From: Sarcocystis neurona
Taxonomy: Eukaryota; Apicomplexa; Conoidasida; Eucoccidiorida; Sarcocystidae
Direction: 5' to 3'
Length of the DNA: 64,000 bases
Assembly: GCA_000727475.1 (NCBI GenBank)
Contig: KL647291.1
Location: 3,269,434 to 3,333,433, forward strand
The first letter of the stretch is position 1. Each line of letters begins with the position of its first letter. A model generated the notes under the pieces. The model did no database searches, was not told the DNA's origin, and worked only from the letters and a program-made list of their open reading frames with translations. Positions 46,375 through 58,468 of this stretch are shown here, piece after piece. Both the position numbers and the translations under genes were made by a program.

Positions 46375-49300
46375 TTAGACAGAAGGGAAGCAGCAAGAAG
46401 AAAATGAAGCGAGAAGACATGCCGAGGGATCGATTTGCTTGAGAAGGGCCCGGAACTCGGAGCGTGTGAAATTCGTCGACGGGGGGTTCTTAGCGGCAGC
46501 CGCGAGCCGCAGCGTTTCCAGCGGTTCTGCAGCTTTTTCTCTGCAAAAAAAGCAGCACCAGCAGCGACGGCAACAGCAGCAGCTGAGAAGGTGCACATCG
46601 GATTTCTGCTACTGCGTCACAGAAGCAGCACGAAAATAGTCCGCTTTCTTCCCCTGCTCCCAGCACTTTCCGCAGAGAGAGAGATCCTTCCCACCACCCC
46701 GGCACTTCCGCTTTCCCTTCTGCAGGTAACCACTGCAGCAGAACTTCGAATTTTTTTTTTTAACGAGTCGCTCTCACAAAAAACAGACCTGCATCACCGC
46801 AGCGTCCTTCTGCAGCAGCCGGAACTCGCCAGGAAACGAGGGAGGACATGGGGGCGGGGGCTCAGGTGTGAAGCCACCGCACAAGCGCACGGACAGCGAG
46901 ACGGGAAGGCAGAAAAGGAGAGACACACGTATATATCCACACCTACTCACAGACAGAAGCACACACACGCGCACGTACAGGCACCGAAGGGTGTTCACAG
47001 GCATATCCTCCTCACGCATACAGCCATACACTGCAAAGTCGCGTCTCTGTCCAACACGCATATACGAACATATATATATGAATATTTATGCGTATATGGA
47101 TATGTATATATATATATATGTACGTGTTTGCAGGGCCACGTACACACCTGTCAGCTCACTGTGTGAAGAAAAAAAACTACTTTGCCGCGACCCTGTGGGA
47201 AGACAGAGAGATAGGGTACTGGCCCACGCGTCCACGCGTCCCCCTCTGTGTGTGTGTGGTGAGACGTGAACACCTCTACGTCTACAGAGAAACAGGAGGG
47301 AGAGAGGCAGACGCGAATGTGTGGAGAACTTTGTGTCAGGGAGACGCGTTGCGCGGCTGCGTAGGAGTATGTGCCGGGGTGTCAGTACACCCGCGCGGCA
47401 CAAGAAGCTGTGTGGGGGATGTCTTCCATCCACTGAGCGACAGAGACAGAAACAGAGAGATACAGAGAGACGGAGACAGAGAGAGAGAGGAAGTTGCTTC
47501 CCGCGCCCAGGGACAGCAGCCAGAGGGACACAAGCACATCCACATGATACATATATATGTATATTTATGTATGCGTGGATCCGACATTAGCCCGCGTGCT
47601 TGTCTCCGAAGCAGCAGCAAAAAACCGCTCCTTCGAAGCAGAGACGGCACGGGCGCACCCGCGGTAACCGTGTGTTGGATGGCCGGGACATGTAAACGTC
47701 TTTGTTCGCACGTGCGCGTCGCAGCAGCAGAGGCGCCCCAGACGGCCGGGCATAGAGAGAGAAGAAGAGAGAACGAGCCACTCAGTTGATACGCACGGCC
47801 ATATCCACCACGCGGAGACGTAAGGGACAGCGATTGGAGTGACAGCTCTTCGCCAGCGCAATACATGCAGCAGACCTCGCGCCTATGCGGGGAGGGAGAA
47901 GGAGAGACACAGAGATGGGGACGGAGAGAGACAGAGAGGGAGAACCAGAAAGAGGCAGACGCACACACAACGCACATACCTCGAGATAAAGAGACCGCCA
48001 GGAGAAGAAAGTCAGAGGCGGGAGCAGAGAAAGAGACAGAAAGACACAGGAACGGACGAATGATTCACGAGACCCCGTCGATGCGCTGGTAAATGAGAGA
48101 AGAAGCGGGGGAAGCACGCAGCGGGGGTCGGGAAGGAGAGCTGGAGGATGGGAGGCATTTCAAACTCACAGCCCTCTCCCTCTTGAAGAAAAAAAAATTT
48201 CGACAAAAAGCTGCAAGCGGATCCAACAGCCCCACACACAAAGGGACGACCTTTCTGTATCGTCACCATACGACGGTGTCTACAACAACACGTCCGTATA
48301 TATGCGTGCAAATCTATCTGTATATATATATATATATATATTTGTGTGTACGAACGCATCTACTCTATTCCGTTTCTGTCTATAAATCTACACTTGCAGG
48401 TCTCTAGCTTCAAGTCGGCGTCGACGCAAGTGTAGAAAGAATCACCAGGAGTCTAGGTGACTGGGGGGCACCTGGACACACACCCCAGTGATTCATGTGC
48501 CCCCCCACGGCACTCCACATATATATATATATATGGTCACAGCTCTACATACAGACCTGCCTAAATACGTGTCTCCTTCCAGGTACTCCATATATACATA
48601 TATATATATATACATTTATATATATGGATACAGTTCTTGACGCACACCTGCCTAAATACGTGTCCCCTTCCACGTACTCCATATATATATATATATGGAT
48701 ACAGTTCTAGATACACACCTGCCTGAACACGTGTCACCGTCCGGGCGCTATATATAAATACGTATGTGTGCACTTCTAGACACACATTCCAATAAACACG
48801 TGCCCCCCGCCAGGTACGTCATATATGCATATATATATATATATATATGTACGACCAGACACAGACACAAGCGAATAGGTGTCGCCCTCCATGTACCCCA
48901 TATATATATATGTATATATACGTCCTTCTCCCTTTGATGAGACAGCAAAGCATCTGTGTGTACCCGCATATACAGGTGTAGACAAATAGACACATATATA
49001 TATACACACCTATGTCCAGTTCAGCGTGTTCTTCCTCGGCATTACTTTGTATTGATGCCTTCTGCCGTAGTCTTGTGTCTATGCCGATGTGAAAATACAC
49101 CTCTGCGCAGCGACGTGTCAACCGGAGTGTAGTGGGAAGGAGCCGCGTTCCCCTTCTCTGCCAGAACGAGACTGAGACCCTCGGCAGAAGGTAGACATAG
49201 AGAGCCAGGAATACGGGGACAGCGAGTGAGTCAGAGAGAGAGAGACGGAGACAGGGAGACACAGAGGGGGGAGAGACTGATACGGCGACGGAGAGACAGA

Positions 49301-51797
49301 GGGAGACGGAGACGGGGACACGGATGTAGCAACATAGATAGGAGAGAGACAGAGTGGGACGTACCGGAATTCCTTCAAATAAGTGGAAGTGACCAGCTCC
49401 AGCAGCTCTGTTTTATCTATAAAAACTGGTACAACGTACAGATACCCACACATAACCGCATGCAGGCGTTACCACACTAACCCACACTCGTATAAAAGGT
49501 CTATATATATACGTGCATGTGTAGATAGTAGATACGTAAAACTGCACATATATATATATGTATATATATACATATACACATATAGATACGCATACACGTA
49601 TATATATATACATATATATATGTACGTGTGTGTCCAGAGGATTAAAGTAGGTATATGTACATGTATAAAGTCTATCCATTTCGAACAGAGACAATAGACA
49701 AGGAGACAATTATACTTAACTTCTGCATAAACAAATCCCACGTCTAATACATACATAGGTATGCGCATACATATATATAAGTATATATGTATATATACTT
49801 ACGCTTTATACAAACGCATATATCGACATACACGTGAGTGTGGGATGTGTATACCTATAAATACATATATATATATATATATGTACAACCATTACCCATA
49901 TGCGTGCGCGTGTACAATGTATGACCTATCCATATACACATACGCGTAAACGTATATGTATGCATATATGTATATGTAGATAACATGTGTAGTCTACATT
50001 CCCGAATGTATATATTTTGGAGTATGTAATAGGTAACAAATACTTGTAGGTGTAGCACGACCCAGATATTCCCTCCGTACTCGCGTGTCTTCTCTACATA
50101 ACTACACATATATATATATATACATAAATACGTGTAGAGAGAGAGGAGAAAGAGAAAGAGAGTGACAGATACATATTTATACATATGTTTCATACGTAGA
50201 AATATATATGCGCGTATATGTTTACATACCAGAGTAAATGTAATACATTTGTAATTATATGTTCTAACACACACGTCGATATCCCTCATACAAGTGTGTA
50301 TATAAACATATATATATGCATATATAAAAGCATTTACCTGTATTTGGCCGTACTCAAGCAGTGGCAGCAGCCACACACGTGATGCTTCACACATACACAT
50401 ACATATTTGCACACGTGTGCGTACACATACATGTGTGTATACATATACATATATATACACATACGTACTCACACGTACAAGTTTACGCGTACATAGGCAT
50501 ACACACGTATACAGATATATAGCTATACAGATACATGAATATGTACGTGTGTGCACACTTCTATCTAATGCATATATGCATATTAATGTACATATATATA
50601 TGCACACACATTTGTGTACATACATATATACATATAGAGAGATACATATATATATATATACATTTATACGTATGTATGCTATACGCACATCATTCAAGCC
50701 TGTTTACCTGCTCCTATATGGTGTGTGAGAGAGGAATACATATATATATATATATGTATGTCTAGGGGTATATTTTTTGCAGACGCAAAAAAAGGTTGAA
50801 GAAAAAACTTCCCGAATAGGAACCCTCCTAGACACTTTTCCGGAAGAGCGTAGATGCGGCATGATGCTCGTTTCTACGTGCGCCTTTGTGTGGGTGGGTC
50901 ATCGACTTTGTAAACCGCTGCGCCTGTTGAACTTCTGAGTACTGGCGACTTCTACTTTCCTCTCTGTCCCTCCTTCTCTCTCCGCTTTTCTATCTTTTCT
51001 TCTCTTTGGACGCATCCGCAAATATATTTACTCATGTATATATCCCTGGGTACTTGCAGGTACTTACTACATATACAGGTGAAGAGCATGCCCCCCTCTA
51101 GGTTCCTGTTCTTCAGCAATAGACACTGAAGACAGAGAGATACAGATGCACAAGTGCGACATAGAAGATCTACAACATCCAAACTTCCTCGTACCCACGC
51201 ACTCCTCGAGGAGAACTTTTTCACGAAAAAACTGTAGAAATGCTCTTCTGCACTTGTCTGTAGAGTTATACGTACGCACGCTTACAAGTAGACATACCGC
51301 ACATGTGTACACAGTACAGGTATATATATATATATATATATATGTATGTACGTGTATATGGATATATATACAGCTAGCCATACAAAGTTATACGCACATA
51401 TATTCTCACCCACACACACATATATATACACACATATATATATGTATACGTATATATATACACACCGCCGCATATATATACTATGGTGTCTACGCATATA
51501 CACATATATATATACACGTATTTTTGCCTATATATGTGTGTATGCGTGGAAATAACGACGACGATCTGTATAAACGTGGATATTTGCAAGTTTAGGCCTG
51601 GGCTTACCACCTTCCAGAAGCGTGGGTTGCATCTTTCCTGTTCCTCCTCCCCCGCAACCGGCGACAGTTTCGCCGCTGCTGTTTTCTGCTGCCGTGGCCA
51701 GGAGAAAGTGCTGCAGCTTCACTATGTTCTCTCGGCAAGGATCGAGCAATCTCTGCCACACTGCTGCTTCGATATTCGCACCGCTGCTTCGCAAAAT
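46375..51797 (-). CDS. Multi-exon candidate gene, unknown function
   Basis: Minus-strand exons read from splice sites: A 51797-51608 (acceptor AACCTGCAG, donor GTAAGC), B 51247-51195 (donor GTACGA), C 51125-51068 (acceptor TGTCTTCAG, donor GTAAGT), D 49416-49365 (acceptor TTTTTATAG, donor GTACGT), E 49179-49010 (acceptor CTTCTGCCGAG, donor GTGTGT), F from 48181 (acceptor after a T tract, TTCTTCAAG). All five junctions keep one open frame. Pieces are ILRSSGANIEAAVWQRLLDP in A, EHFYSFFVKKFSSRSAW in B, CLLLKNRNLEGGMLFTCIC in C, KTELLELVTSTYLKEF in D, YFHIGIDTRLRQKASIQ in E and GCEFEMPPILQLSFP in F. A likely exon starts at 47882 (acceptor CCCGCATAG). A terminal exon 46540-46375 (acceptor TTTTTTTGCAG) contains FTRSEFRALLKQIDPS and ends in TAA. 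The middle is less certain and may hold two genes. No family is recognised. Confidence 0.33.
48497..48905. repeat. Minisatellite, six copies of about 70-90 bp with embedded (TA)n
   Basis: Six degenerate copies are anchored at 48497, 48568, 48659, 48730, 48799 and 48879. Each has a core like CGTGTCCCCTTCCAGGTACT, then CCATATATATAT of variable length, then a unit like GGATACAGTTCTAGACACAC and CCTGCCTAAATA. Length differences come mostly from the TA part. It lies between two candidate exons of the reverse-strand gene, so probably in an intron. Confidence 0.85.
49430..51067. other. Intron-like TA/CA microsatellite stretch
   Basis: Between candidate exons D and C the DNA is mainly TA runs with CA/TG and GTAC steps (49.5-49.65, 49.76-49.9, 50.1, 50.3, 50.45-50.75 kb). 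Tyr/Ile-rich frames across it are translation artefacts. The non-repetitive patch at 50.78-51.0 kb shows no gene on its own. Confidence 0.45.
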
Positions 51798-53369
51798 CTG
51801 CAGGTTTACCCTCGGACGTTCGTACAGACAGAGAAGGAGAAAACCTCACGAATTAGGATATATATACATATATGTAGAAAGCGTTTACACAAGTCCACAT
51901 ATATGTGTATGATGTATGAAGGCCCCACATATATGTATATATATACGTGTGGATTAATACATACATCTACGCACACACATGTTAAGAGAACGAACATACA
52001 TACATACATACATATTTATACACTAAGAGGTGTGTACACTAACAAAATATGAGCACACGAGAAGACGTATATAAATATACGTATAAACAAGGAGGCATAT
52101 ACATAGGTAAAAGATATATATATACACACAGGAAGACCCTACACAGACAAACATACATACATATATATATATATACTCGCAGGCGTATGCACCAGTACAA
52201 ATGTATATATATATATATACGCACGAGGTGGTATACACATATACATTTATATATATATATTTATATAAACGGAGAGATACATACCAGTACAGATAATATA
52301 TATATATATATGCATAGATGTGGTGGACATAAGACCTCGCACACTTGTAGATACATGTGTATCTATATATATATGTATACAGCTGTACGAGGGATATATA
52401 CTAACACATATATTTATACATAAATGCGTACGTCTACGTACTTAGATAAATACATATGTGTGTGTACACATCTGAGGAAGACACCACGCGCATATGAGAA
52501 GATATATATATATATATGTATATATATGTATACAGGAAGGCAGTTGACCAAATACTTCTGTAGGTATACAACCGCCTGTATTTGGCATACGGACGGCGGG
52601 TTAGCAAGAGAAGTACTGTTGTAGAGAAAAGAGAGACACCACAGCATACGCAGGGAAGTGAACGTACAGACCGATGGCAAGAGAAACGAAAGGAGAAGGA
52701 AGAGGAGGTAAAAAAACAGAAGGATAGAGAGGAAGACAAAAGGAAGAGAAAGGCACAAAGAGGACGAGCGCTGACATACACACGAAAAAGCCCTCTGCGA
52801 AAGGAAGTGTATGCGCGTCTCTTCTTTGCAGTTAACGTGAAGGTCTATACACACGTGTATCTATATATCTCTCTGCCTATCTACACGTGTATTTCTATGT
52901 GTGTATGTACGTGTATATATGCATAAGGCAACTTACATTGTTACAGATGTAGAAACGTCTTCCATGTAAACAAGCAGAAGGAGTGGCAGATCGAAAGAAG
53001 GTAGACAGAGCAGGGCCCTTCATCGACTCGCAAGGGCACAGAGACACGCAACCGCCCAAGCGCTACATGCCTGTCTCTGCAGCCTCATGTATTTCGCCTT
53101 GTACCCATACGTATGTATATATAAATGTTTATATGTATGCATTGAGATAGACGTGTCCCCTCAAATGTATGTAGATCTACTTGTAGAGTTGCGTTAGTAC
53201 ACAGACATATACTTTCCCATGTAAACCCTTTTGAAGACCTACGTGTATTCGTGTCCCTGAACACACATGCGCGTACCCCTCCCTCTGTTTGTCTCTCTAC
53301 TTATTTCTATAGGCTGGTCTATGTAAATATATAATCATGCGTGAATATATATTCACATGTACATATACA

Positions 53370-53372
<3 letters not shown>

Positions 53373-53402
<30 letters not shown>
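53373..53402. repeat. (CA)n microsatellite
   Basis: About 30 bases of CA repeat followed by TA repeat. Non-coding context. Confidence 0.9.
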
Positions 53403-53404
<2 letters not shown>

Positions 53405-53810
53405 TATATATACATATATATATATAAATATATTTGTATACACTTGCAATAGTAGTGCTGAACGCATATATATATATATATATATGTGCGAGTACATATA
53501 TGTACGAACCCGTCTCTGTCTCTCTCTCTGCAGGTGTATGTGTGCGAGTTATATGTGTTGTATTTCAGATATTTAGTCAAACTGGACAATAGATTCGTTT
53601 CCGCAGAGAAAAAAGTAGGGAAGTGCAGGTGCACACAAGGAAACATTGTCATGAAAGGTAGTCGCCGCAGCACTGCTGTCGTGTTTGGGTGTAGGTGTGG
53701 CCCCCTCCGCCGGTGTCTCCAGGAGACAGAGAAAGCGAGACGGAGACAGGAAAATTTGCAGGAGGATCTGACGGAAGATGTAGCTGCCTGTGTCTGTCTT
53801 TTCCTCTCTC

Positions 53811-54200
53811 TGTGTGGCTCTCTACCCGCACTTACCTGCTTTTCGTCTGACGATTTTTCCTCCGTGTGTGGCTCTCTGTATCTGGCTGCACCTCTTTTCT
53901 TCCATCTGTCTGTCTCTCCCTTTGTGTGGCTTTCTATGTATCTACCTGCCACACACGCCCACTTTCAACTTTCCACCTCCTCTCCACGTGTGGCTCTCTC
54001 TATGTATACCTGCACCTACCTACTTCTGTCTGTCTTTCTCTCTGTATGTGCCTATCTATATCTGCTCGCGCGCCTACCTACGGCCATCTGTCTTCGTCTC
54101 TGTAGATCGCTCTCTATACAACTATCTGCACCTACCTACGGCCATCTGTCTCTCTCTCTCTACGTCGCTCTCTGTATATCTACCTGCACCTACCCACAGT
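53811..54200. repeat. Pyrimidine-rich minisatellite, about seven copies of 52-66 bp
   Basis: A unit of the type GTGTGGCTCTCTGTAT, then CTACCTGCACCTACCTAC, then CCATCTGTCTGTCTCTC recurs with anchors near 53811, 53863, 53922, 53988, 54046, 54102 and 54163. A diverged copy follows at about 54.35-54.44 kb. A shared segment (ATCTATGCGGCACATCTTCTG and TACCTATGCGGCGCACGTTCTG) links 54.21 and 54.40 kb. Frames stay open through several copies but give only repeat peptides. Confidence 0.75.
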
Positions 54201-54763
54201 GATTCACATCTATCTATGCGGCACATCTTCTGTACACACACATAAGTAGAATCAAACGTACCCACGTTAGAATGGCATTTATCAAGTTACCTGCATCTCT
54301 CCACATAATTTCTGCTGGTATTTACTTGGTTACCTGCGTCTGTCCTTCTCTATATGCATGGCTCGCTGTATCTGCCTGCACCTACCTACATGAATCCATA
54401 TCTACCTATGCGGCGCACGTTCTGTAAACGCATAACCATAGAACTACACTTTCTTCTCTCTATATTCGTATCTGTCTATAGCTACAAATATATCCATCAA
54501 TATATATATATATATACGTCTACCTACATTTATGCATTTCTACATATACATATACGTATGGACACTTTTTTCTCAATACCTATTTGAACACATCTACAGT
54601 ATCCACCCAAAATCATACATACCGTTCAATATCTATTTACATTTATCTACATAGCATGTATATGTATATATATATATATATATACATATGTGTTAATCTG
54701 CGTCGACATACGTCTATCCAAATATGTATATGCATACACACATATATGTATATACATACCTAT

Positions 54764-54940
54764 CAGCATTTATCTGTATCTAGAAGTATCTATGTATCTC
54801 TCTCTCTTTCTATATATATATATGTATATCAACATTTATCTGTATCAAGAGGTATATATGTATCTCTCTCTCTTTATATATATGTATACATATATATATA
54901 TATATATGTCAACATTTATCTGTATCTATAGGTATCTATC

Positions 54941-54991
<51 letters not shown>

Positions 54992-55200
54992 CTCTCTCTA
55001 TATATACATACTGTCAGCATTTATCTGTATCTATAGGTATATATGTATCTCTTCCTCTATCTCTTCCTCTCTCACACACTCTCTCTCTATATATATATCT
55101 ACCAACATTTATCTGTATCTATAGGTATCTATCTATCTATCTATATACATATATATCTATCAACATTCACCTGTATCTATAGATATCTATGTATCTATAT
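54764..55200. repeat. Minisatellite with CAACATTTATCTGTATC core, six copies, with (TCTA)n
   Basis: The core CAACATTTATCTGTATC (or CAGCATT...) recurs at 54764, 54830, 54910, 55015, 55103 and 55161. Each is followed by GGTATCTATGTATCT-like sequence and CT, TA or TCTA expansions of different length. A TCTA/TTTA tract fills 54933-54998. Confidence 0.85.
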
Positions 55201-55366
55201 ATATATACGTATTTATATCTACATGCATCTATATCTTTTTCAGTTGGTGTGATGCGGTATTTTTGATGCTGCGGGTGGGTATTGCTGCTGCGGCTGCAGT
55301 AGCTGTTGCTCTGATTGCTGCTGTTGCTGTTGCTGGTGCTGCCGCCGTTGCTGTTGCTACTGCTGC

Positions 55367-55398
<32 letters not shown>

Positions 55399-55534
55399 AT
55401 GCTGTTGCCGTTGCTGTCGTTGTTTCTGCTGTTACTACTGATTCTGTTGCTGCCGTGCTGCTCCTGCTGTTTTTGCTGTTCCCGTTACGGCAGCGCCTCC
55501 GATTGCTTCTGTTCCTGCAGGGCTCCTCTCGCTT

Positions 55535-56206
55535 CTACTGCTGTTGCAGCGTCGGGCGTACCGAGTCCACTTCACTATAGGTAAGACAGAGACAGCTCTG
55601 CTGCAGGCTTTTATCTTTTTTCAGCAGGAAGCGGGCATCCTTTTGCTTGGCTTCTAGTAATCCGGAGAAATGAGAGACGAGACGCAGCTGCAGCAGCGAC
55701 AGCAACACACTGCGTGAACGCCAGTCTTCGTCAAGCAACAGCTCTTCCAACGATGCACCGTCTCGCGTCTCCCTTCGCTGCTGCTGTTGCCCGTCCTCCT
55801 CCTGCTGCTGTGAAGACCCTTCCTCTTGCTGCACCGCCGGCTGCTTTTCCTGCTGCTGCCGCTCCTCCTTCGGCCTCTCCTCCGCAGCCTCCTGTTGCTG
55901 CATCTTCTTCACCTCCTGCTCCTCCTTCTCTTGCTTATTCTCTCTGTCTCGCGCCTGGTGTTGCTCTTGCTGCTCTTTCTGCTGCTGATGCTGTGCTCGT
56001 ACGCTTCCTGTAAAGAAAAGCTTTGCTGCCTGCTGCAGCAGGCTCCAGAAAACGCCGAACGACAGCCCCCTGAGGGCCTCCACAGCAGCAGCAACTCCCA
56101 CAGCAGCAGCAACGGCGTTCAGCGGCAACGCGCACTCCTCTGCCCAGCTTCTCCCGATTTTTCCCCGTCTTCTTTCAGCCCACTCACTCGCTCTCTCTCC
56201 ACACAC
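55535..56206 (-). CDS. Exon candidate with hydrophobic helix and Gln/Glu-rich linker
   Basis: A 223-codon reverse-strand frame with no ATG at its start (the first listed codon is GTG), so it would be an internal or last exon. Non-repetitive parts are ALPLNAVAAAVGVAAAVEAL and GVFWSLLQQAAKLFF near the start (about 56.12-56.0 kb), then a Gln/Glu-rich charged linker, then LDEDWRSRSVLLSLLQLRLV and SHFSGLLEAKQKDARFLLKK at about 55.73-55.62 kb. The alternation of amphipathic or hydrophobic helices with a CAG-coded linker is typical of exons in this window. No splice acceptor could be fixed, and the link to the exons at 56.7 and 59.4 kb is presumed from strand and order. Function unknown. Confidence 0.33.
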   Translation of the reverse strand: MCGERASEWAERRRGKIGRSWAEECALPLNAVAAAVGVAAAVEALRGLSFGVFWSLLQQAAKLFFTGSVRAQHQQQKEQQEQHQARDRENKQEKEEQEVKKMQQQEAAEERPKEERQQQEKQPAVQQEEGSSQQQEEDGQQQQRRETRDGASLEELLLDEDWRSRSVLLSLLQLRLVSHFSGLLEAKQKDARFLLKKDKSLQQSCLCLTYSEVDSVRPTLQQQ

Positions 56207-56708
56207 TTCTCCTGTTGCTGCTGCTGCCGCTTGCGTCGCTGCTGCTGGTGTCGCTGCTGCTTCTTCTCTTCCTCGGTGCTCCTGATCAGTGCCCCTGCTG
56301 CAGCCAAGTGTGTCCGCGTCCTCTCCTACTTCGTCTTCTTCTTCGTCGTCGCTGAAACAAGCTGCGTTGGCCAGCGAAGGGAAAAAAAAGCAGCAGATTT
56401 GCTTTTAGCGAACTGCGGTGGAAGGCTGCTGCTGATCGTTCCTCCTGCTTTGGAGGGGCGAAGCAGCGCCACCGCCATCCCACCACCTTCTCCTGTTGCT
56501 GTTTCTTCTTCCTTCGCTCCTTCGTCCCTTTTTTCTCCTGCTCCTCCTTCTCTTTCATAACCTGCTGTTGCTGTTGCTACTTCTGTCTTTCCTCTTCTTC
56601 TTCCTGGTGCTGCTGCTGACGCTCCTCCTGTCTCGGTGCGTCGTGGTGTTGCTGCTGCTGCTGCTCCTTTACCTCCTCGTGCTGGTGCTGCTGCCGCAGC
56701 CGCTTCAC

Positions 56709-58433
56709 GCGTGCTCGCTCCGTAGAGAATCTGCTGCAGGATCTGCCGCTGCTCCTGCTTCCCCTGCTGCTGCTTCTCTGCTGCCCGGAGAGCCTTCCAT
56801 CTGCTCCACTGTTGCTGCTGCTGTTGTTGCTGCCAAGCAACGCATCGCTGCCGCACGAACAAGTAAACGTTCAACAATGGCAGCGGCAGGTACTCTGACA
56901 ACTCGCAGAAACCTATAAATCTGCAAACATGGTGGAGCAGCAGCGGCAGGGGCAGAGACAGAAACCTAAGCAGCAGCAGCGACAGAGAGAGAAACGCAGG
57001 CAGCAGTGACAGCAGCGGCGACGGGAACCGCGGCAGCAGCAGCAGCAGAGTCAGAGGCAAAAACGTCAGCAGCAGCAGCGGCGGAGCCAGAAACCCCCTG
57101 CAGCAGCAGCACGCAGACGGAAGCCTCAGCAACAACGGCGGCGGAGAGAGAAGTCCCGTCAGCAGCAGCAGCGGCAGAGACATAAACCCCGGCAACAACA
57201 GCAAAGACAGCAGCAGAGGGGGACGCAACACCAATAGCAGAGAATGCATCGGCATCGGCACGCGGGAGACAGCAGCTTGGAGGGAGATCAAAGCAGAAAT
57301 GTATGCCTTGCGCTCCACAGCAGCAGCAGAAGCAAGACGAGGAAGGCGACGGCAGCAGCGGCAGCGAGGGATGCAAAGAAGGAAAAAAAGTGAAGCAGCG
57401 GGACAGAGCAGAAGAAATGGCTGGACAGAAAAGCAACTGCCGAAGCTGCGACAGCAGCCGCACGGACGGCGACAGCAGCACCTGCTAGGCAGGAAGCAGC
57501 GGCAACAGCGTCGGCACTGATAGCAGCAGCGGAACTCTGCAGCAGCAACAATGGCAACAGAGACAAAGGAGAACTTGGTGCGGCCTGCGCGCCTTCAGCT
57601 CTTCCTACTTTTCCTGGACGAAGAAGCACCACACAAATCCTCTTCCGCCTTCTTTTCCGCAAAAGTGGGGGCATGCAGAATTTGTCGACAGCCCCACACG
57701 TGCAGAACTCAACGAGCAGCAGGGCAGAAAAGGCCTCAGCTTTAGCTTTGTCTACTTCTCAAGCAGATAAAAACAATCAATCCTACATATACACACGTAC
57801 ACATGTATATACGTGTATGTATACGCACGCACGTATACTTCTCAGGCAGATATAAAAGACTCGGTCCTACATACACATACGTACATACATGTATGAATGT
57901 GTGTGTACGTACGCACGGGTGTATGGAGAGCGAGAGACAGGTGGCTACACATGCGTTAATGTAGCTGCACAGCGCAGGGAGAGAGAGAGAGACGTTAACA
58001 GCGAGAGATGCGGGTCTTGGCGTCTGCGTGTGATTTCGCTCAATGATAGAAGCGAACATATCATAGAGACTGCGCACAGACTTGGCGTCTGCACGCATGC
58101 AAATATCTACATTTCCATTTACACATATGTCTGTCTATGCGCTTCCACGAATATACGTATGTGAATATATGTCTACACGAATATATGTATACACGCGTGT
58201 ATCCACAAGCATATGGGTATACATACATGTACATATATATACATATCTGTACGCATATGTATATACTTATATATGTATATGCGTATGTATAGAAATATAT
58301 ATAGATATATATACACATACATATGTTTACGCATATGCATACATATGTATATATATATATATGTACCTATACGCGTATATATACGTATGAATGCGAATGT
58401 CTACATTTGCAGTCGTATATATATATATGTATG

Positions 58434-58468
<35 letters not shown>

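Larger units (their letters stand above)
51798..55534. other. Simple-repeat and minisatellite spacer
   Basis: TA/CA microsatellites dominate 51.85-52.55 and 53.3-53.5 kb. A purine-rich patch lies at 52.62-52.76 kb. A GT-AG-like, less repetitive patch lies at 53.55-53.8 kb without a clear gene. Two minisatellites follow (separate entries). From 55.27 to 55.46 kb the plus strand is a near-continuous CTG/TTG/GCT run. Confidence 0.5.

Noticed and set aside
48497..48905. CRISPR-like or transposon array
   Set aside because: Units vary in length through TA slippage and have no spacer diversity, terminal inverted repeats or transposase.
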